A DNA stretch of 64,000 nucleotides from Flavobacterium lutivivi (GTDB lineage Bacteria; Bacteroidota; Bacteroidia; Flavobacteriales; Flavobacteriaceae). Positions 54,708-64,000 of this stretch are shown here, in pieces. Numbering within the stretch: position 1 is the first letter of the stretch; every line of letters begins with the position of its first letter. The stretch covers positions 55,189 through 119,188 of the forward strand of contig NZ_BMIM01000009.1 in assembly GCF_014642275.1 (NCBI RefSeq). Direction: 5' to 3'. Both the position numbers and the translations under genes were made by a program. The notes below the pieces were generated by a model. The model was not told the origin of the DNA and ran no database searches. It saw nothing but the letters and a program-made list of their open reading frames with translations.

Positions 54708-56282
54708 TTATACTAAATCTAAACTGTAGAATGCTCCTTTGTTTTTTGTAGCTTCCATTGATTGAATTATAATTAGATAGGCTACATTATTGATGTTTCT
54801 CAATTCACAAATTTGAGGTGAAATGGTTACACGTTTGAACATTTTTTCGGTATCTTCATATATATAGTTTAGATGATCTAATGCTCTTTCTAATCTTTCG
54901 TTTGAACGGACAATGCCAACCAAATCATTCATTATATTTTGAACAGATTTTCTATTGTGAGTAATAAGAATTAGTTCTTTTGGATCGGTTGTGCCTTCTG
55001 TATTCCATTCGGGAACATTTGGAAAATCAACATCTAATTCGTTTTCATTTTCAATGATGTCATTAGCTATAATATCACCAAAAACCAAAGCTTCAAGTAA
55101 TGAATTGGAAGCTAATCTATTAGCTCCATGAAGTCCAGTTTTGGCAACTTCGCCATTGGCATAAAGATTTTTGATGGTAGTTTTTCCTTTTATATCAACT
55201 TTTACGCCACCACACATATAATGCATGGCAGGAAGAACAGGAATGAAATCTTTTGAAACATCAATGCCAATGCTTTTACATTTGTCCACTATGTTAGGAA
55301 AATGTTTGTAGAAAGCTTCTTGGTCTAGATGTGTGCAATCTAAATAAACACATTCTGCACCAGAAATATTGATTTCCATGTTGATAGCTCTTGATACAAT
55401 ATCTCTTGATGCCAATTCACCACGTTCATCGGTTTTAAACATAAAACGTTCTCCTGTTTCATTTCTAAGATAAGCGCCAAAACCACGCACAGCTTCAGAA
55501 ATTAAGAAAGCTGGGCTTTTTCCGGGTTCATACAATGCTGTTGGATGAAATTGAATGTACTGCATATCTTCTACCAAAGCTTTGGCTCTAAAAGCCATTC
55601 CAATTCCATCACCAGTAGCAATGATTGGATTTGTTGTAGTGGCATAAGTTTGACCACTTCCGCCAGTTGCAAGTACAACTTTTTTTGCAAGATAAGTATC
55701 TATTTCACCTGTTTTTTCATCTAAAATGTAAGCGCCATAGCAGTGAATATTTTTTTCTCCAAAGACAATTTTTTTGTTGGTATAATGGTGTTCAGTAATT
55801 AGTTCAATGGCAAAATGATGTGCAAGAAATTCAATATTTGAAAGACTTTCAACTTGCTTGATTAAAGTCATTTGAATTTCGAAACCTGTGATGTCTTTAT
55901 GATGTAGAATTCTATTGGCCGAATGTCCACCTTCTTTTCCTAAATCATATTCATTTTTTGAATTTATATCAAAATCGGCTCCCCATTTTATTAGTTCATT
56001 TAGGCGTTCAGGAGCATTTTCAACAACGATTTTTACTACTTCTTCATTGTTTTCAAAGTCACCAGCTTTCAGAGTATCTTGTATATGACTTTCAAACGTA
56101 TCGTCTTCGTCCCAAACCGCAGCAATTCCACCTTGAGCATATTTGGTATTAGATTCTTCTTTATTGGCTTTAGTCGCAACAATAATTTTTCTTTCTGGTA
56201 GTGCTTTTGCAAGTTTAATAGCCGTTGTTAAGCCTGCAACTCCAGCACCAAGAACTAATATATCTGATTTAATTGTGCTCAT
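54708..56282 (-). CDS. nadB: L-aspartate oxidase
   Basis: A 524-aa FAD enzyme that oxidises aspartate to iminoaspartate, the first step of de novo NAD synthesis. The FAD loop is ILVLGAGVAGLTTAIKLAKA; NTKYAQGGIAAVWDEDDTFESH, GGHSANRILHHKDITG, QFHPTALYEPG, RDIVSRAI and MHYMCGGVKVD are the succinate-dehydrogenase-family and NadB blocks. The C-terminal helical domain is present. It follows nadA after one base, so the two are co-transcribed. Confidence 0.96.
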   Translation of the reverse strand: MSTIKSDILVLGAGVAGLTTAIKLAKALPERKIIVATKANKEESNTKYAQGGIAAVWDEDDTFESHIQDTLKAGDFENNEEVVKIVVENAPERLNELIKWGADFDINSKNEYDLGKEGGHSANRILHHKDITGFEIQMTLIKQVESLSNIEFLAHHFAIELITEHHYTNKKIVFGEKNIHCYGAYILDEKTGEIDTYLAKKVVLATGGSGQTYATTTNPIIATGDGIGMAFRAKALVEDMQYIQFHPTALYEPGKSPAFLISEAVRGFGAYLRNETGERFMFKTDERGELASRDIVSRAINMEINISGAECVYLDCTHLDQEAFYKHFPNIVDKCKSIGIDVSKDFIPVLPAMHYMCGGVKVDIKGKTTIKNLYANGEVAKTGLHGANRLASNSLLEALVFGDIIANDIIENENELDVDFPNVPEWNTEGTTDPKELILITHNRKSVQNIMNDLVGIVRSNERLERALDHLNYIYEDTEKMFKRVTISPQICELRNINNVAYLIIIQSMEATKNKGAFYSLDLV

Positions 56283-56283
56283 T

Positions 56284-57276
56284 TTATTTGGAAATTTCTA
56301 GCATCCTATTGATGGATTTTACAGCTTTTTTGCGAAGTTCTTCCTCTATCTCAACATCTGGAAGTTCGTATTTCATGCATAAATAGAGTTTTTTTAGAGT
56401 GTTCAATTTCATGAAAGCACATTCACTGCAATTGCAATTATCTTCTTTGGAAGGTGCGGCAATTAGTATTTTATCTGTTGCTTCTTTTTGCATTTTGTGG
56501 AGTATGCCAGCTTCAGTAGCTACAATGAATTTCTTTGAAGTACTTGTTTTAACATAATTTAATAAACCTGCTGTGGAACCAATATATTTTGCAATTTTTA
56601 AAATGTGGGCTTGAGACTCTGGATGTGCGATGATTTCAGCATCTGGATTTTCTATATAAAGGTTTAAAATTTTGTCGATAGAAAATGCTTCATGCACCAA
56701 GCAAGAACCATCCCAAAGCAACATTTCTCGTCCAGTTTTTTCAATCAAATAGGCACCTAAATTTCTATCGGGAGCAAATATTATAGGTTGGTCTTTGGGT
56801 ATAGAATTGATTATTTTTTCGGCGTTTGATGACGTACAAACGATATCAGTCAAAGCTTTTATTTCTGCGGATGTATTAACGTATGAAACAACCACATGAT
56901 TTGGATGTTTTTTAACAAATTCTTCAAAATCACTTGGCGGGCAAGAATCTGCTAGAGAACAACCTGCTTTTAAATCGGGTAGAACAACTTTTTTTGAAGG
57001 ATTTAAAATCTTTGCAGTTTCTGCCATAAAATGAACACCAGCAAACACAATCATGTCTGCTTGTGTTTCTGCGGCTTTTTGCGCCAAAGCCAAACTATCG
57101 CCAACAAAATCTGCAATATCTTGAATTTCTGGTCGCTGATAGTAGTGTGCTAGTATAACGGCGTTTTTTTCTTTTCGAAGTTTATTTATTTCGTCAATAT
57201 AATTTATTTCTTTTTCAAAATGAATATCTAAAAAACCTTTATCTTCAAGATTTTCAATAGCTTGTGTGAGTTTCAT
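56284..57276 (-). CDS. nadA: Quinolinate synthase
   Basis: A 330-aa [4Fe-4S] enzyme that condenses iminoaspartate with dihydroxyacetone phosphate to quinolinate. Motifs are [54 protein letters not shown] (cluster Cys), [13 protein letters not shown] (cluster Cys), DRNLGAYL and [16 protein letters not shown] with the third cluster Cys. It is the first of nine co-directional genes and makes a pair with nadB. A possible promoter (TATATTCG on the minus strand, one mismatch) lies about 20 nt upstream. Confidence 0.96.
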   Translation of the reverse strand: MKLTQAIENLEDKGFLDIHFEKEINYIDEINKLRKEKNAVILAHYYQRPEIQDIADFVGDSLALAQKAAETQADMIVFAGVHFMAETAKILNPSKKVVLPDLKAGCSLADSCPPSDFEEFVKKHPNHVVVSYVNTSAEIKALTDIVCTSSNAEKIINSIPKDQPIIFAPDRNLGAYLIEKTGREMLLWDGSCLVHEAFSIDKILNLYIENPDAEIIAHPESQAHILKIAKYIGSTAGLLNYVKTSTSKKFIVATEAGILHKMQKEATDKILIAAPSKEDNCNCSECAFMKLNTLKKLYLCMKYELPDVEIEEELRKKAVKSINRMLEISK

Positions 57277-57412
57277 GTCTAAAATTTATGCGAATATAAA
57301 TTTAGTAATTTTTTGGTTTTATGATATTTGTTAGCCCTATAAAAAAAGTTTCTAAAATCAGTATTGTGAAGATTATTTTTATGCTATTTTTACACACCTA
57401 ACATGCCTTAAA

Positions 57413-58054
57413 TTGAAAGATACAGCCAAACATCAAGGACTTAGAAACCAACTAGCAAAACTGCTTGAAGAAAAAGGAATTACAGACAAAAAAGTTTTGG
57501 AAGCGATAAAGAAAATTCCAAGACATTTGTTTTTGGATTCAAGTTTTGAAGATTTTGCTTATCAAGACAAGGCTTTTCCTATTGGAGCAGGACAAACTAT
57601 TTCTCAACCCTATACAGTAGCTTTTCAAAGTCAATTGTTGCAAGTAAAAAAAGATGATAAAATTCTTGAAATAGGAACGGGAAGTGGTTATCAAACAGCT
57701 GTTTTAGTAGCAATGGGAGCAAAAGTTTATTCGGTTGAAAGGCAAAATGAATTATTTAAAACTACTTCTATTTTGTTGCCAAAGATGGGAATTAGACCAA
57801 AACACCTTTCGTTTGGAGATGGTTATAAAGGATTACCCAATCATGCACCATTTGATAGTATAATTGTTACTGCTGGAGCACCAATAATTCCAAAACCATT
57901 GATGGCTCAACTAAAAATAGGAGGAAGGCTAGTTATTCCGCTTGGCGAAAATGAACAAGTGATGACTTTACTGATTCGTAAAAATGCTACGCAATTTGAA
58001 AAACACGAATTTGGTGAATTTAAGTTTGTTCCACTGTTGGAAAACAAAAATTAA
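57413..58054 (+). CDS. pcm: Protein-L-isoaspartate O-methyltransferase
   Basis: A 213-aa SAM-dependent enzyme that methylates isoaspartyl residues in aged proteins so they can be repaired. The PCMT blocks are PRHLFLDSSFEDFAYQDKAF, IGAGQTISQPYTVAFQSQLL, the SAM loop ILEIGTGSGYQTAVLVAMG and DSIIVTAGAPIIPKPLMAQL. The start is TTG at 57413, since the conserved N-terminal helix (KDTAKHQGLRNQLAKLLEE) begins there and the nearest upstream ATG is out of frame and ends at once. It is divergent from nadA. Confidence 0.92.
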   Translation: MKDTAKHQGLRNQLAKLLEEKGITDKKVLEAIKKIPRHLFLDSSFEDFAYQDKAFPIGAGQTISQPYTVAFQSQLLQVKKDDKILEIGTGSGYQTAVLVAMGAKVYSVERQNELFKTTSILLPKMGIRPKHLSFGDGYKGLPNHAPFDSIIVTAGAPIIPKPLMAQLKIGGRLVIPLGENEQVMTLLIRKNATQFEKHEFGEFKFVPLLENKN

Positions 58055-58092
58055 TTCGTTTATTTACAAAGTACATTTTTATCTTTTTTATT

Positions 58093-61000
58093 ATGAAAAA
58101 AATCTTAGCTGTTTTATTATTGCTAACAACGATTGTTACTGCTCAAACTGCAGAAAAAAAAGTTTGGGAATTATTGCTTGCCAACAAAAGAGATGATGCT
58201 CGAAAACTATTTGATAAAGAGCTTAAATCCAAAGTAGCTAGTAATATAAACTATTTTATTTTGGATAATTTTATTTCACTCGAAAGAGGTAAAAATGATT
58301 TTGACGATAGTTTTGCCAAAACTCTAAGCACATATCCCGATGCGAAATATTATCTAACGCCATTGTTCAAACAACCTTTTTTACTTGACGATGTAAATCA
58401 AGTAGGATATAATGATTATACCTATCAAAAAATTGATGCAATGGCAACAGCCGATGCATTCAAGGATAATCCATCGGTTATTTATAACAAGGCTGTATGC
58501 GATAGAAATAGAAGGAATTATGAAGGCTATAATAATCATATCGCTAAGCTCAATTCTATCATGAATTGGCAGCTTTGTGGAGCTTTTGAAAACCTAAATG
58601 GAAGTGGTTTGGATACTGAATATGAAGCAGAGATTTATCCTAAAAACGATAAGTTATTTAATGCGAATAGTAATGGAATGGTAGGTTGGTATAACCCAAG
58701 AATCATTCAAAATGAAGGGTATATCACTTTTTCAAATGAAAATGAATATGGTAATGCGATAATGTATTCACAAATATTTCTAGAAAACCCTGTTGAACAA
58801 CAGCTATATTTTAATGTAGGTTCAAGCGATGGAATAAAAGTTTTTGTAAATGATGTTGAAGTATTTAGCAACAGTTTGATTGAATATACAGATTTAGATG
58901 CTTTTAAATTTAGTGTGAAAATGCCAAAAGGAATAAATAGAATTTTAGTTAAATCTTCTATTAATTCTGGAAACTGTTACTTCTTTACTTCTTTGACAGA
59001 TGCAAATGGCAAAAAGATTGATGGTTTAGTATATCACAACACTTATAAACCCTATAACAAATCTACATTACAGGATTTAGATGTCAATACATTTAATTCA
59101 TATTATGAAGATTATTTCGAAAAGAAATCAAAAGAAAATCCAAATGATGTTGTGTATAAAATTCTTCTTTTTGATGGATATATGCATAACAGAAAACTTG
59201 AAAAAGCATTTGATGTTATTGAAGAATTAGATGCTAAGTACCCTAATAGTTCATTGATAAAAACCAGATTAGCAGATTATTATTCAAAAAAAGGCGAAGG
59301 CGCGAAGGTAAATGAAATCAATAAAAATATCGAAATAAATGATCCAGATTACTTCTACACATTGGCTACTAAGGCACAAGATAGCGATTGGATTAGAGAA
59401 ACGAATATTGTTGAAATAGAAAAATATAAAGAAAGAGCACAAAAATTAGAATCGCCAACAATTGGTTTATTATATGAGTTTCTACTAAACGCAAGAAATT
59501 CTAAAATCAAAGAAATGCTTGCAAATGTTGATCAATTGATTGAGCAATCACATAATTCAGAGTTTTACATTACCACAATGGCGCCATTGTATGATAATCT
59601 TGAGAAAAATAAAGATAAAACTCTAAAAATGCTTGAAGATTTATATGCTAAAAAAGATAATTTTTCGGCATTATCAAAACTTGTACAATACTATAGAGAT
59701 GCGAATAGAAAGGACGATGTGAAAAAGATATTTGATGACAGACTAAAAGTTTATCCTTATTTTACTGGTGTTGCTGGCGATGTAATTGAAAACTTAATAG
59801 AAGAGAAAAAATATCCCGAAGCTTTAAAAGCCATTGATGATGCACTAGGATTATTTCCATATTCTTTTGTTTTATTGGAGAAAAAAGGGATGGTTTACAA
59901 TTATATGAATAACACAAAAGAAGCTGAAAAATACATAAGAGAAGCTTTAATTCATAATTCTGAAAATAATTCACTCAGAAAACAATTGTATGACATTACA
60001 AAAACTCCAGATGAAATAGAAGAAGTAGCTCACAAAGATGTATATAAGTTTATAAAAGAAAAACGCAATTCCAAATTAAAAAGTGATTATGGAGTAGTAG
60101 TGCTACTTGATGAATACATAGTGAATATTTTGCCCGAAGGCGGAAGAAAATCGAAAGTAACTTATGTTTATGAAATCACTGCCGAAAACGGAATTGAAGA
60201 ACTAAAAGAGTACAACTTAGGTTCTTATACAAACTTACTTAAATCGGAAATAGTAAAAGCTGATGGTTCAATTGCGCCAGCAGAAGAAGGTAGTGGAACA
60301 TTGGTTTTTTCTGATTTGAAAGTAGGCGATGTTATCTTTATTCAATATGAAGATTACGACAATAATACAGGTCGTTTTTTCAAAGATTTCAATTTAGGAT
60401 GTTATTTTAATAGTACCTATCCTGAAGCTGAAGTATTATTTACATTAATTCATCCTAATGATGTTACTTATAATTCTTCACTAATTAATGGTGATATAAC
60501 TCCAGTTACTAAAAAAATAAATAACAAAACCTGTACAACCTGGAAGAAATTTAATTCTCCAGCTATTCCATTGATAGAAGACTATGCTCCAGCATATGGA
60601 GATATGACCAATTCAATAAAAGTTAGTACAATAAAATCTTGGAAAGAAATAGCCAATTGGTATAGTGATTTGGTGAAAAAGAATTTATTGATTGACAAAA
60701 TCACTAAAAATACTTTTGATCAAATATTTCCAAACGGATATCAAAATTTATCGCAAACAGAGATTGCAAAAAAAATCTACAGTTATATAGAAGACAACAT
60801 TACTTATAGCTCTTTAGATTTTAGACAAAGTGGATATGTACCACAAAAACCTTCAAAAACTATTACAACCAAACTTGGAGATTGTAAAGACGTATCTACA
60901 TTGTTTGTAGCGCTAGCTCAGCAAGCTGGATTGAAAGCAAACCTTGTATTGGTTTCAACTAACGATAATGGATATAAAAACATGAGTCTTCCAGCTATTG

Positions 61001-61836
61001 ACTTTAATCACTGTATTGTAAAAACATTTATCGACGGAAAAGAATATTTCCTTGAGCTGACAGATAAATATCTTCCGTTCCAAGCTTTACCAATTTCGCT
61101 TTATAATGCTAATGCGTTGGTAATTTCATTTGATAAAAACGAAAATGAAAATGTATCGCTGATACAAATTCCTTTCAAAAATGCTACTGTTGATAAATTG
61201 GTAACAAAATCAACCTTGACAGTCGATGATAATTCAAAAACAATGGTAAGTCAACATCAAATTTTTGGAGCATTGAAATCATATTACAATCAATTGTTTT
61301 CAAATGCAACAACTGATGATGTTAGAAAAAAAGAATTAGAAGATTTGTTCAGTAAAAGATTGAAAAAGAATATGACTTTGCAATCTGATAAACTTATAGA
61401 GAATAAAACCTATGATGATGCTATAACATTTGAAACTAATTTTACAATTCCTGAAAAAACTCAATCTGTTGGAAGTTTAAAAATTACGGATATGCCGTTT
61501 TTAGAAAAAGTTTATACTAGAGATATCATTGCGCAAGAAACACGAAAAATGGATATCAATTACATTCGTTATGAAAACTGTAAAGAATATCAATCTACTT
61601 TAGAAATTAAAATTCCTGAAGGTAAAAAATTCATTGAAGTTCCCGAAAACAAAAAATTTCAATTTAAAGAACATAAATATGAATTAGTTTTCGAGCAAAC
61701 TTTACCAAATGTTCTAAAAATAAAAAGAACCGTGAGCATTCCTTGGGATAACATTTCTACTACAGATTATGCTGAGTATAGAAAATATGTAGATGAAGTA
61801 ATCACTGCCGAAGAACAGATAGTAGGCTTCAAATAA
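58093..61836 (+). CDS. Large exported DUF3857/transglutaminase-like protein
   Basis: A 1247-aa protein with a signal peptide (MKKILAVLLLLTTIVTAQ). Residues about 240-310 look like a galactose-binding or PA14-like fold (NVGSSDGIKVFVNDVEV). Residues about 340-630 are helical TPR-like repeats (DGYMHNRKLEKAFDVIEEL, KKYPEALKAIDDALGLFPYS). Next comes a DUF3857-type domain (about 670-840) and a transglutaminase-like core with the Cys in LGDCKDVSTLFVALAQQAG (about 930), His in FNHCIVKTF and Asp in LELTDKY. The catalytic triad appears intact. It is periplasmic or surface bound. The substrate is unknown; peptide cleavage or cross-linking is possible. Confidence 0.8.
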   Translation: MKKILAVLLLLTTIVTAQTAEKKVWELLLANKRDDARKLFDKELKSKVASNINYFILDNFISLERGKNDFDDSFAKTLSTYPDAKYYLTPLFKQPFLLDDVNQVGYNDYTYQKIDAMATADAFKDNPSVIYNKAVCDRNRRNYEGYNNHIAKLNSIMNWQLCGAFENLNGSGLDTEYEAEIYPKNDKLFNANSNGMVGWYNPRIIQNEGYITFSNENEYGNAIMYSQIFLENPVEQQLYFNVGSSDGIKVFVNDVEVFSNSLIEYTDLDAFKFSVKMPKGINRILVKSSINSGNCYFFTSLTDANGKKIDGLVYHNTYKPYNKSTLQDLDVNTFNSYYEDYFEKKSKENPNDVVYKILLFDGYMHNRKLEKAFDVIEELDAKYPNSSLIKTRLADYYSKKGEGAKVNEINKNIEINDPDYFYTLATKAQDSDWIRETNIVEIEKYKERAQKLESPTIGLLYEFLLNARNSKIKEMLANVDQLIEQSHNSEFYITTMAPLYDNLEKNKDKTLKMLEDLYAKKDNFSALSKLVQYYRDANRKDDVKKIFDDRLKVYPYFTGVAGDVIENLIEEKKYPEALKAIDDALGLFPYSFVLLEKKGMVYNYMNNTKEAEKYIREALIHNSENNSLRKQLYDITKTPDEIEEVAHKDVYKFIKEKRNSKLKSDYGVVVLLDEYIVNILPEGGRKSKVTYVYEITAENGIEELKEYNLGSYTNLLKSEIVKADGSIAPAEEGSGTLVFSDLKVGDVIFIQYEDYDNNTGRFFKDFNLGCYFNSTYPEAEVLFTLIHPNDVTYNSSLINGDITPVTKKINNKTCTTWKKFNSPAIPLIEDYAPAYGDMTNSIKVSTIKSWKEIANWYSDLVKKNLLIDKITKNTFDQIFPNGYQNLSQTEIAKKIYSYIEDNITYSSLDFRQSGYVPQKPSKTITTKLGDCKDVSTLFVALAQQAGLKANLVLVSTNDNGYKNMSLPAIDFNHCIVKTFIDGKEYFLELTDKYLPFQALPISLYNANALVISFDKNENENVSLIQIPFKNATVDKLVTKSTLTVDDNSKTMVSQHQIFGALKSYYNQLFSNATTDDVRKKELEDLFSKRLKKNMTLQSDKLIENKTYDDAITFETNFTIPEKTQSVGSLKITDMPFLEKVYTRDIIAQETRKMDINYIRYENCKEYQSTLEIKIPEGKKFIEVPENKKFQFKEHKYELVFEQTLPNVLKIKRTVSIPWDNISTTDYAEYRKYVDEVITAEEQIVGFK

Positions 61837-61837
61837 T

Positions 61838-61872
61838 AAAAAAAACCACCTGTAAAAAGGTGGTTTTTTTAT
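61838..61872. terminator. Bidirectional terminator between transglutaminase-like gene and smpB
   Basis: AAAAACCACC and GGTGGTTTTT pair perfectly around an 8-nt loop, with A- and T-runs on both sides. Confidence 0.85.
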
Positions 61873-62324
61873 TTGTATTCTTTTTTAATTCTATCCAAAT
61901 CCCTTTTTACATCTTGAGATTTTAGGCTTTCTCTTTTGTCATAGGTTTTCTTACCTCTGCATAAACCAATATCTAGCTTTGCTAAGCCTTTTTCGTTGGT
62001 AAAAAGTTTTAATGGTACAATTGTTAACCCTTTTGTATCCAAAGCTCTTTCGAGTTTTTTTAACTCACGTCTGTTAAGCAATAATTTTCGTTCGCTTTTG
62101 GCTTTATGATTGAATTGATTTCCAAATAAATATTCATCAATTTGAGTATTTATAGCAAAAAGTTCACCATTATGAAACTCACAAAAACTATCTGCAATAT
62201 TTGCTTTTCCTAGTCTAATAGATTTTATTTCTGTTCCAGTTAATACAATGCCAGCAGTATAAGTTTCGATTATTTCATAATCAAACTTGGCCTTTCTATT
62301 AAGTATATTAATTGTTTTTTCCAT
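61869..62324 (-). CDS. smpB: SsrA-binding protein SmpB
   Basis: A 151-aa partner of tmRNA in rescue of stalled ribosomes. Motifs are [100 protein letters not shown] and the basic C-terminal tail. The length is typical. The ATG lies eight bases after its -7 element. Confidence 0.97.
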   Translation of the reverse strand: MEKTINILNRKAKFDYEIIETYTAGIVLTGTEIKSIRLGKANIADSFCEFHNGELFAINTQIDEYLFGNQFNHKAKSERKLLLNRRELKKLERALDTKGLTIVPLKLFTNEKGLAKLDIGLCRGKKTYDKRESLKSQDVKRDLDRIKKEYK

Positions 62325-62332
62325 ACTTGGTG

Positions 62333-62340
62333 CAAATCTA
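62333..62340 (-). promoter_or_regulatory. -7 element of smpB promoter
   Basis: The minus strand reads TAGATTTG, an exact consensus match eight bases before the ATG. Confidence 0.55.
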
Positions 62341-62422
62341 TAACAATTTGACGAGTATATAATATGGTGTAAAAAAATATATTTCTATGATTTATATCAG
62401 TTTTTTAACAAATACTTCGAAA

Positions 62423-62430
62423 TACTTTTG
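62423..62430 (+). promoter_or_regulatory. -7 element of outer-membrane protein gene
   Basis: TACTTTTG, 27 nt before the ATG at 62458. It overlaps an alternative upstream TTG codon (62428), which rules that start out. Confidence 0.6.
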
Positions 62431-62457
62431 GGGTATAATTTAAAACTAATTTCAAAC

Positions 62458-63102
62458 ATGAAAAAAATTTTATTAGCAGCGTTAATTTTTGCTGGATTTG
62501 CTGCAAATGCTCAAGAGAATAAAGGATTACAAGGTGCATGGTTTGCTACATCGCAATTTGGTTACCAACAAACAAAAACAGGAGATGTTAAATCTACTAA
62601 TTTAACAGTACTTCCAATTGTAGGTACATTTGTTACACCATCAGTGGCAGTTGGAGCTGGTATTGGTTATATTAACCTAAAAGCTGACAATGCAAATGTT
62701 GGTGGAGCAACCGTAGATTTAAACACAAAACTATATGTTTTCCAACCATTAGTTAGAAAATATTGGAATGTAGCTGGTAACTTTTATTTCTTTGGTCAAT
62801 TAGCAACTCCAATTATCTCAGGTAAAGAAGATACAACAGATATGAAAGTTTCTCAATTTGGTGTATCAATGTCTGGTGGTTTTGATTTCTTTGTAACTAA
62901 AAACTTCTCAGTTGAGTTTTCTTATGATTTGGCAAACTTCACATCAACTACATTAAAACCAGATGGTGGAGAAAAAACAACAGTTACAAACTTCTCTTTA
63001 GCTCATGTTGCTAATGTTGAGTCAACTTATAATGGTGCTTTACACGGAAGTGATCCTACATTAACAACTCCTTTATCTTTCGGATTTAAGTTTGTTTTTT
63101 AA
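62458..63102 (+). CDS. Outer-membrane beta-barrel protein
   Basis: A 214-aa protein with a signal peptide (MKKILLAALIFAGFAANAQ) and an all-beta mature part made of alternating strands (TVLPIVGTFVTPSVAVGAGI, NFYFFGQLATPIIS, FGVSMSGGFDFFVTKNFSVE), ending in FGFKFVF with the terminal aromatic residue expected for barrels. It resembles the small OmpA/OmpW-like 8-strand barrels annotated as porin family in Bacteroidota. The ATG at 62458 is set by the signal peptide and by the promoter upstream. Two hairpins follow the gene. Confidence 0.85.
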   Translation: MKKILLAALIFAGFAANAQENKGLQGAWFATSQFGYQQTKTGDVKSTNLTVLPIVGTFVTPSVAVGAGIGYINLKADNANVGGATVDLNTKLYVFQPLVRKYWNVAGNFYFFGQLATPIISGKEDTTDMKVSQFGVSMSGGFDFFVTKNFSVEFSYDLANFTSTTLKPDGGEKTTVTNFSLAHVANVESTYNGALHGSDPTLTTPLSFGFKFVF

Positions 63103-63123
63103 AATTTAATAATTACTGGTTAG

Positions 63124-63146
63124 TTTCGATGGCCTAGCTATCGAAA
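63124..63146 (+). other. Hairpin downstream of outer-membrane protein gene
   Basis: TTTCGAT and ATCGAAA pair, extended inside by three pairs including one G-T, with a CTA loop. It lacks a T-run and may stabilise the mRNA end. Confidence 0.45.
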
Positions 63147-63148
63147 AG

Positions 63149-63180
63149 AATAGGTTGGCAAATTTGTCAACCTATTTCTT
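63149..63180. terminator. Bidirectional terminator after outer-membrane protein gene
   Basis: AATAGGTTG (63149-63157) and CAACCTATT (63168-63176) pair perfectly, followed by T-rich sequence; it overlaps the end of the converging GNAT gene. Confidence 0.7.
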
Positions 63181-63747
63181 TTTATAATTTCTTCGCAGAA
63201 TAGAATAAATTACGGTGTCCCAAAATTTACCTTCAAAATATTCGTTCTCTAGGATGTGAGCTTCTTTTACAAATCCGCTTTTTATAAGAACTTTTTCAGA
63301 AGCAATATTATCAGGATCTATTATAGCTTCTATTGAATGTAACTTTAAATCATTGAATCCATAATCTAAAATGACATCAATAGCTTCTGTTACAAATCCT
63401 TTTCCACTATATTCATCAAGTATCATATAGCCAATTTCTGAACGATAATTTTCTTGCGATATTCTATAGTGACCAATAATGCCAAAAGCTTTTTCTGGCT
63501 CGTCTTTTAGTGCAATTCCCCAATTGATACCAACATTATTTTCAATTTTATCTTCAATCATTTTATAATGCGTTTTTGCATCCTCAAGCGTTTGTACAAG
63601 AGGTCGAGGAATATACTTCATCAATTCTGGATTACTTCTAAGCTTGAAAATGGTTTCTAAATCATTTTCCGTTAGTCTTCTCAAAATTAATCGTTCTGTG
63701 TATAATGTTTTAAATGGGTGAAAATTGATTTCTAACATGATTTTCAT
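63172..63747 (-). CDS. GNAT family N-acetyltransferase (RimJ/RimL-like)
   Basis: A 191-aa acetyl-CoA-dependent transferase of the RimJ/RimL type. It begins with the strand TLYTERLILRRLTENDLETIF, then IIGHYRISQENYRSEIGYMIL, the acetyl-CoA loop DEYSGKGFVTEAIDVILDYGF and the C-terminal IIDPDNIASEKVLIKSGFVKE. The substrate may be a protein N-terminus, an amino acid or a small amine. ATG 63747 or 63738 (MLEINFH) could be the start. A terminator is shared with the converging outer-membrane protein gene. Confidence 0.9.
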   Translation of the reverse strand: MKIMLEINFHPFKTLYTERLILRRLTENDLETIFKLRSNPELMKYIPRPLVQTLEDAKTHYKMIEDKIENNVGINWGIALKDEPEKAFGIIGHYRISQENYRSEIGYMILDEYSGKGFVTEAIDVILDYGFNDLKLHSIEAIIDPDNIASEKVLIKSGFVKEAHILENEYFEGKFWDTVIYSILRRNYKKK

Positions 63748-63973
63748 TTATTGTCTAAATATAAATATTATTTCTAAGTAATCGACGAAATGTTATTTTG
63801 TAAGAAATTATTATTATAAAAATAAATATTATTGCATTTCATCGATTTTATTTGTTACTTAATCGTGTTTTTAGTTAATATTGTCTCACCAAATCAAACA
63901 ATACGTTCTGTCAATATTAACTCAATAAAGTGTTTGCCCCACATCTACTTTATTAAAAACTTAACCTACTACT

Positions 63974-64000
63974 ATGAAAGCAAAAATGTTCAGAGCATTA
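63974..64000 (+). CDS. Start of a further gene, cut by window end
   Basis: ATG at 63974 opens MKAKMFRAL and the frame stays open to the last base. The Lys/Arg start followed by hydrophobic residues could be a signal peptide. The preceding 226 bases are AT-rich and gene free. Only nine codons are visible, so neither the gene nor its product is certain. Confidence 0.4.

Overview
The window is a stretch of AT-rich core chromosome from a member of the Bacteroidota, almost certainly a Flavobacteriaceae species close to Flavobacterium. The grounds are the promoter type (-7 element TAnnTTTG, seen upstream of at least sixteen genes), the lack of strong Shine-Dalgarno sequences, a secreted protein with a type IX secretion C-terminal domain, FabV as enoyl reductase, an RprX/RprY-like two-component pair, and lineage-specific families (DUF4835, DUF6913-like, DUF6495-like). 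I see no rRNA, tRNA, CRISPR array, transposase or prophage gene. Coding density is high; no gene-free gap exceeds 300 bases, the largest being about 297 nt upstream of guaB.

Layout. 1-2354: end of an MFS transporter (runs off the left edge), a TatD-family hydrolase and tcdA. 2542-7104: a HAD phosphatase, a converging operon of SRPBCC protein, photolyase and a divergent cryptochrome-like paralogue, then rdgB. 7241-13016: a DEAD-box helicase, a three-gene envelope operon (CarboxypepD_reg-like, DUF2306, YARHG lipoprotein), trmH and a cysteine-free sirtuin. 13104-25584: purB, a CPA2 antiporter, guaB, HMG-CoA lyase, pyrD, nadC-yihY-priA and an orphan LytTR regulator. 25773-31681: rpsF-rpsR-rplI, a small conserved protein, ligA and three tandem YhhN-like membrane proteins. 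31667-41061: a split 5'-nucleotidase on the minus strand, then the cluster DUF6913-dapA, bamD-rpoZ-coaBC-DUF4835-recN, and fabV. 41160-47404: a T9SS-secreted protein, a glycosyltransferase with coaE, and the two-component pair. 47435-57276: nine co-directional minus-strand genes (nadA, nadB, Gfo/Idh/MocA, 3-hydroxyacyl-CoA dehydrogenase, DUF1015, yggS, an exonuclease/GIY-YIG fusion, miaA, acyl-ACP thioesterase). 57413-64000: pcm, a 1247-residue transglutaminase-like protein, smpB, a beta-barrel protein, a GNAT acetyltransferase and the first codons of a further gene.

Functionally this is housekeeping: NAD synthesis (nadA, nadB, nadC), purine and pyrimidine synthesis (purB, guaB, pyrD), CoA synthesis (coaBC, coaE), DNA repair and replication (two photolyase-family proteins, priA, ligA, recN, rdgB), translation (rpsF, rpsR, rplI, smpB, trmH, miaA, tcdA) and envelope biogenesis (bamD and several exported proteins).

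I did not find a complete new defence or mobile system. The unusual material is smaller: an in-frame TAG near the start of the DUF6913-like gene; a YhhN triplet in which only the first copy keeps both characteristic Asp residues; a terminator-like hairpin ending one base before the ligA start codon; a nested inverted repeat covering the rplI start region; several families of short dispersed palindromes and simple repeats, one inside a coding sequence and one overlapping the cobB start; a 27-bp promoter motif shared by a helicase gene and purB; promoters placed so that the transcripts should be leaderless; and an exonuclease/UvrC-like hybrid with a UvrC-type four-cysteine motif.
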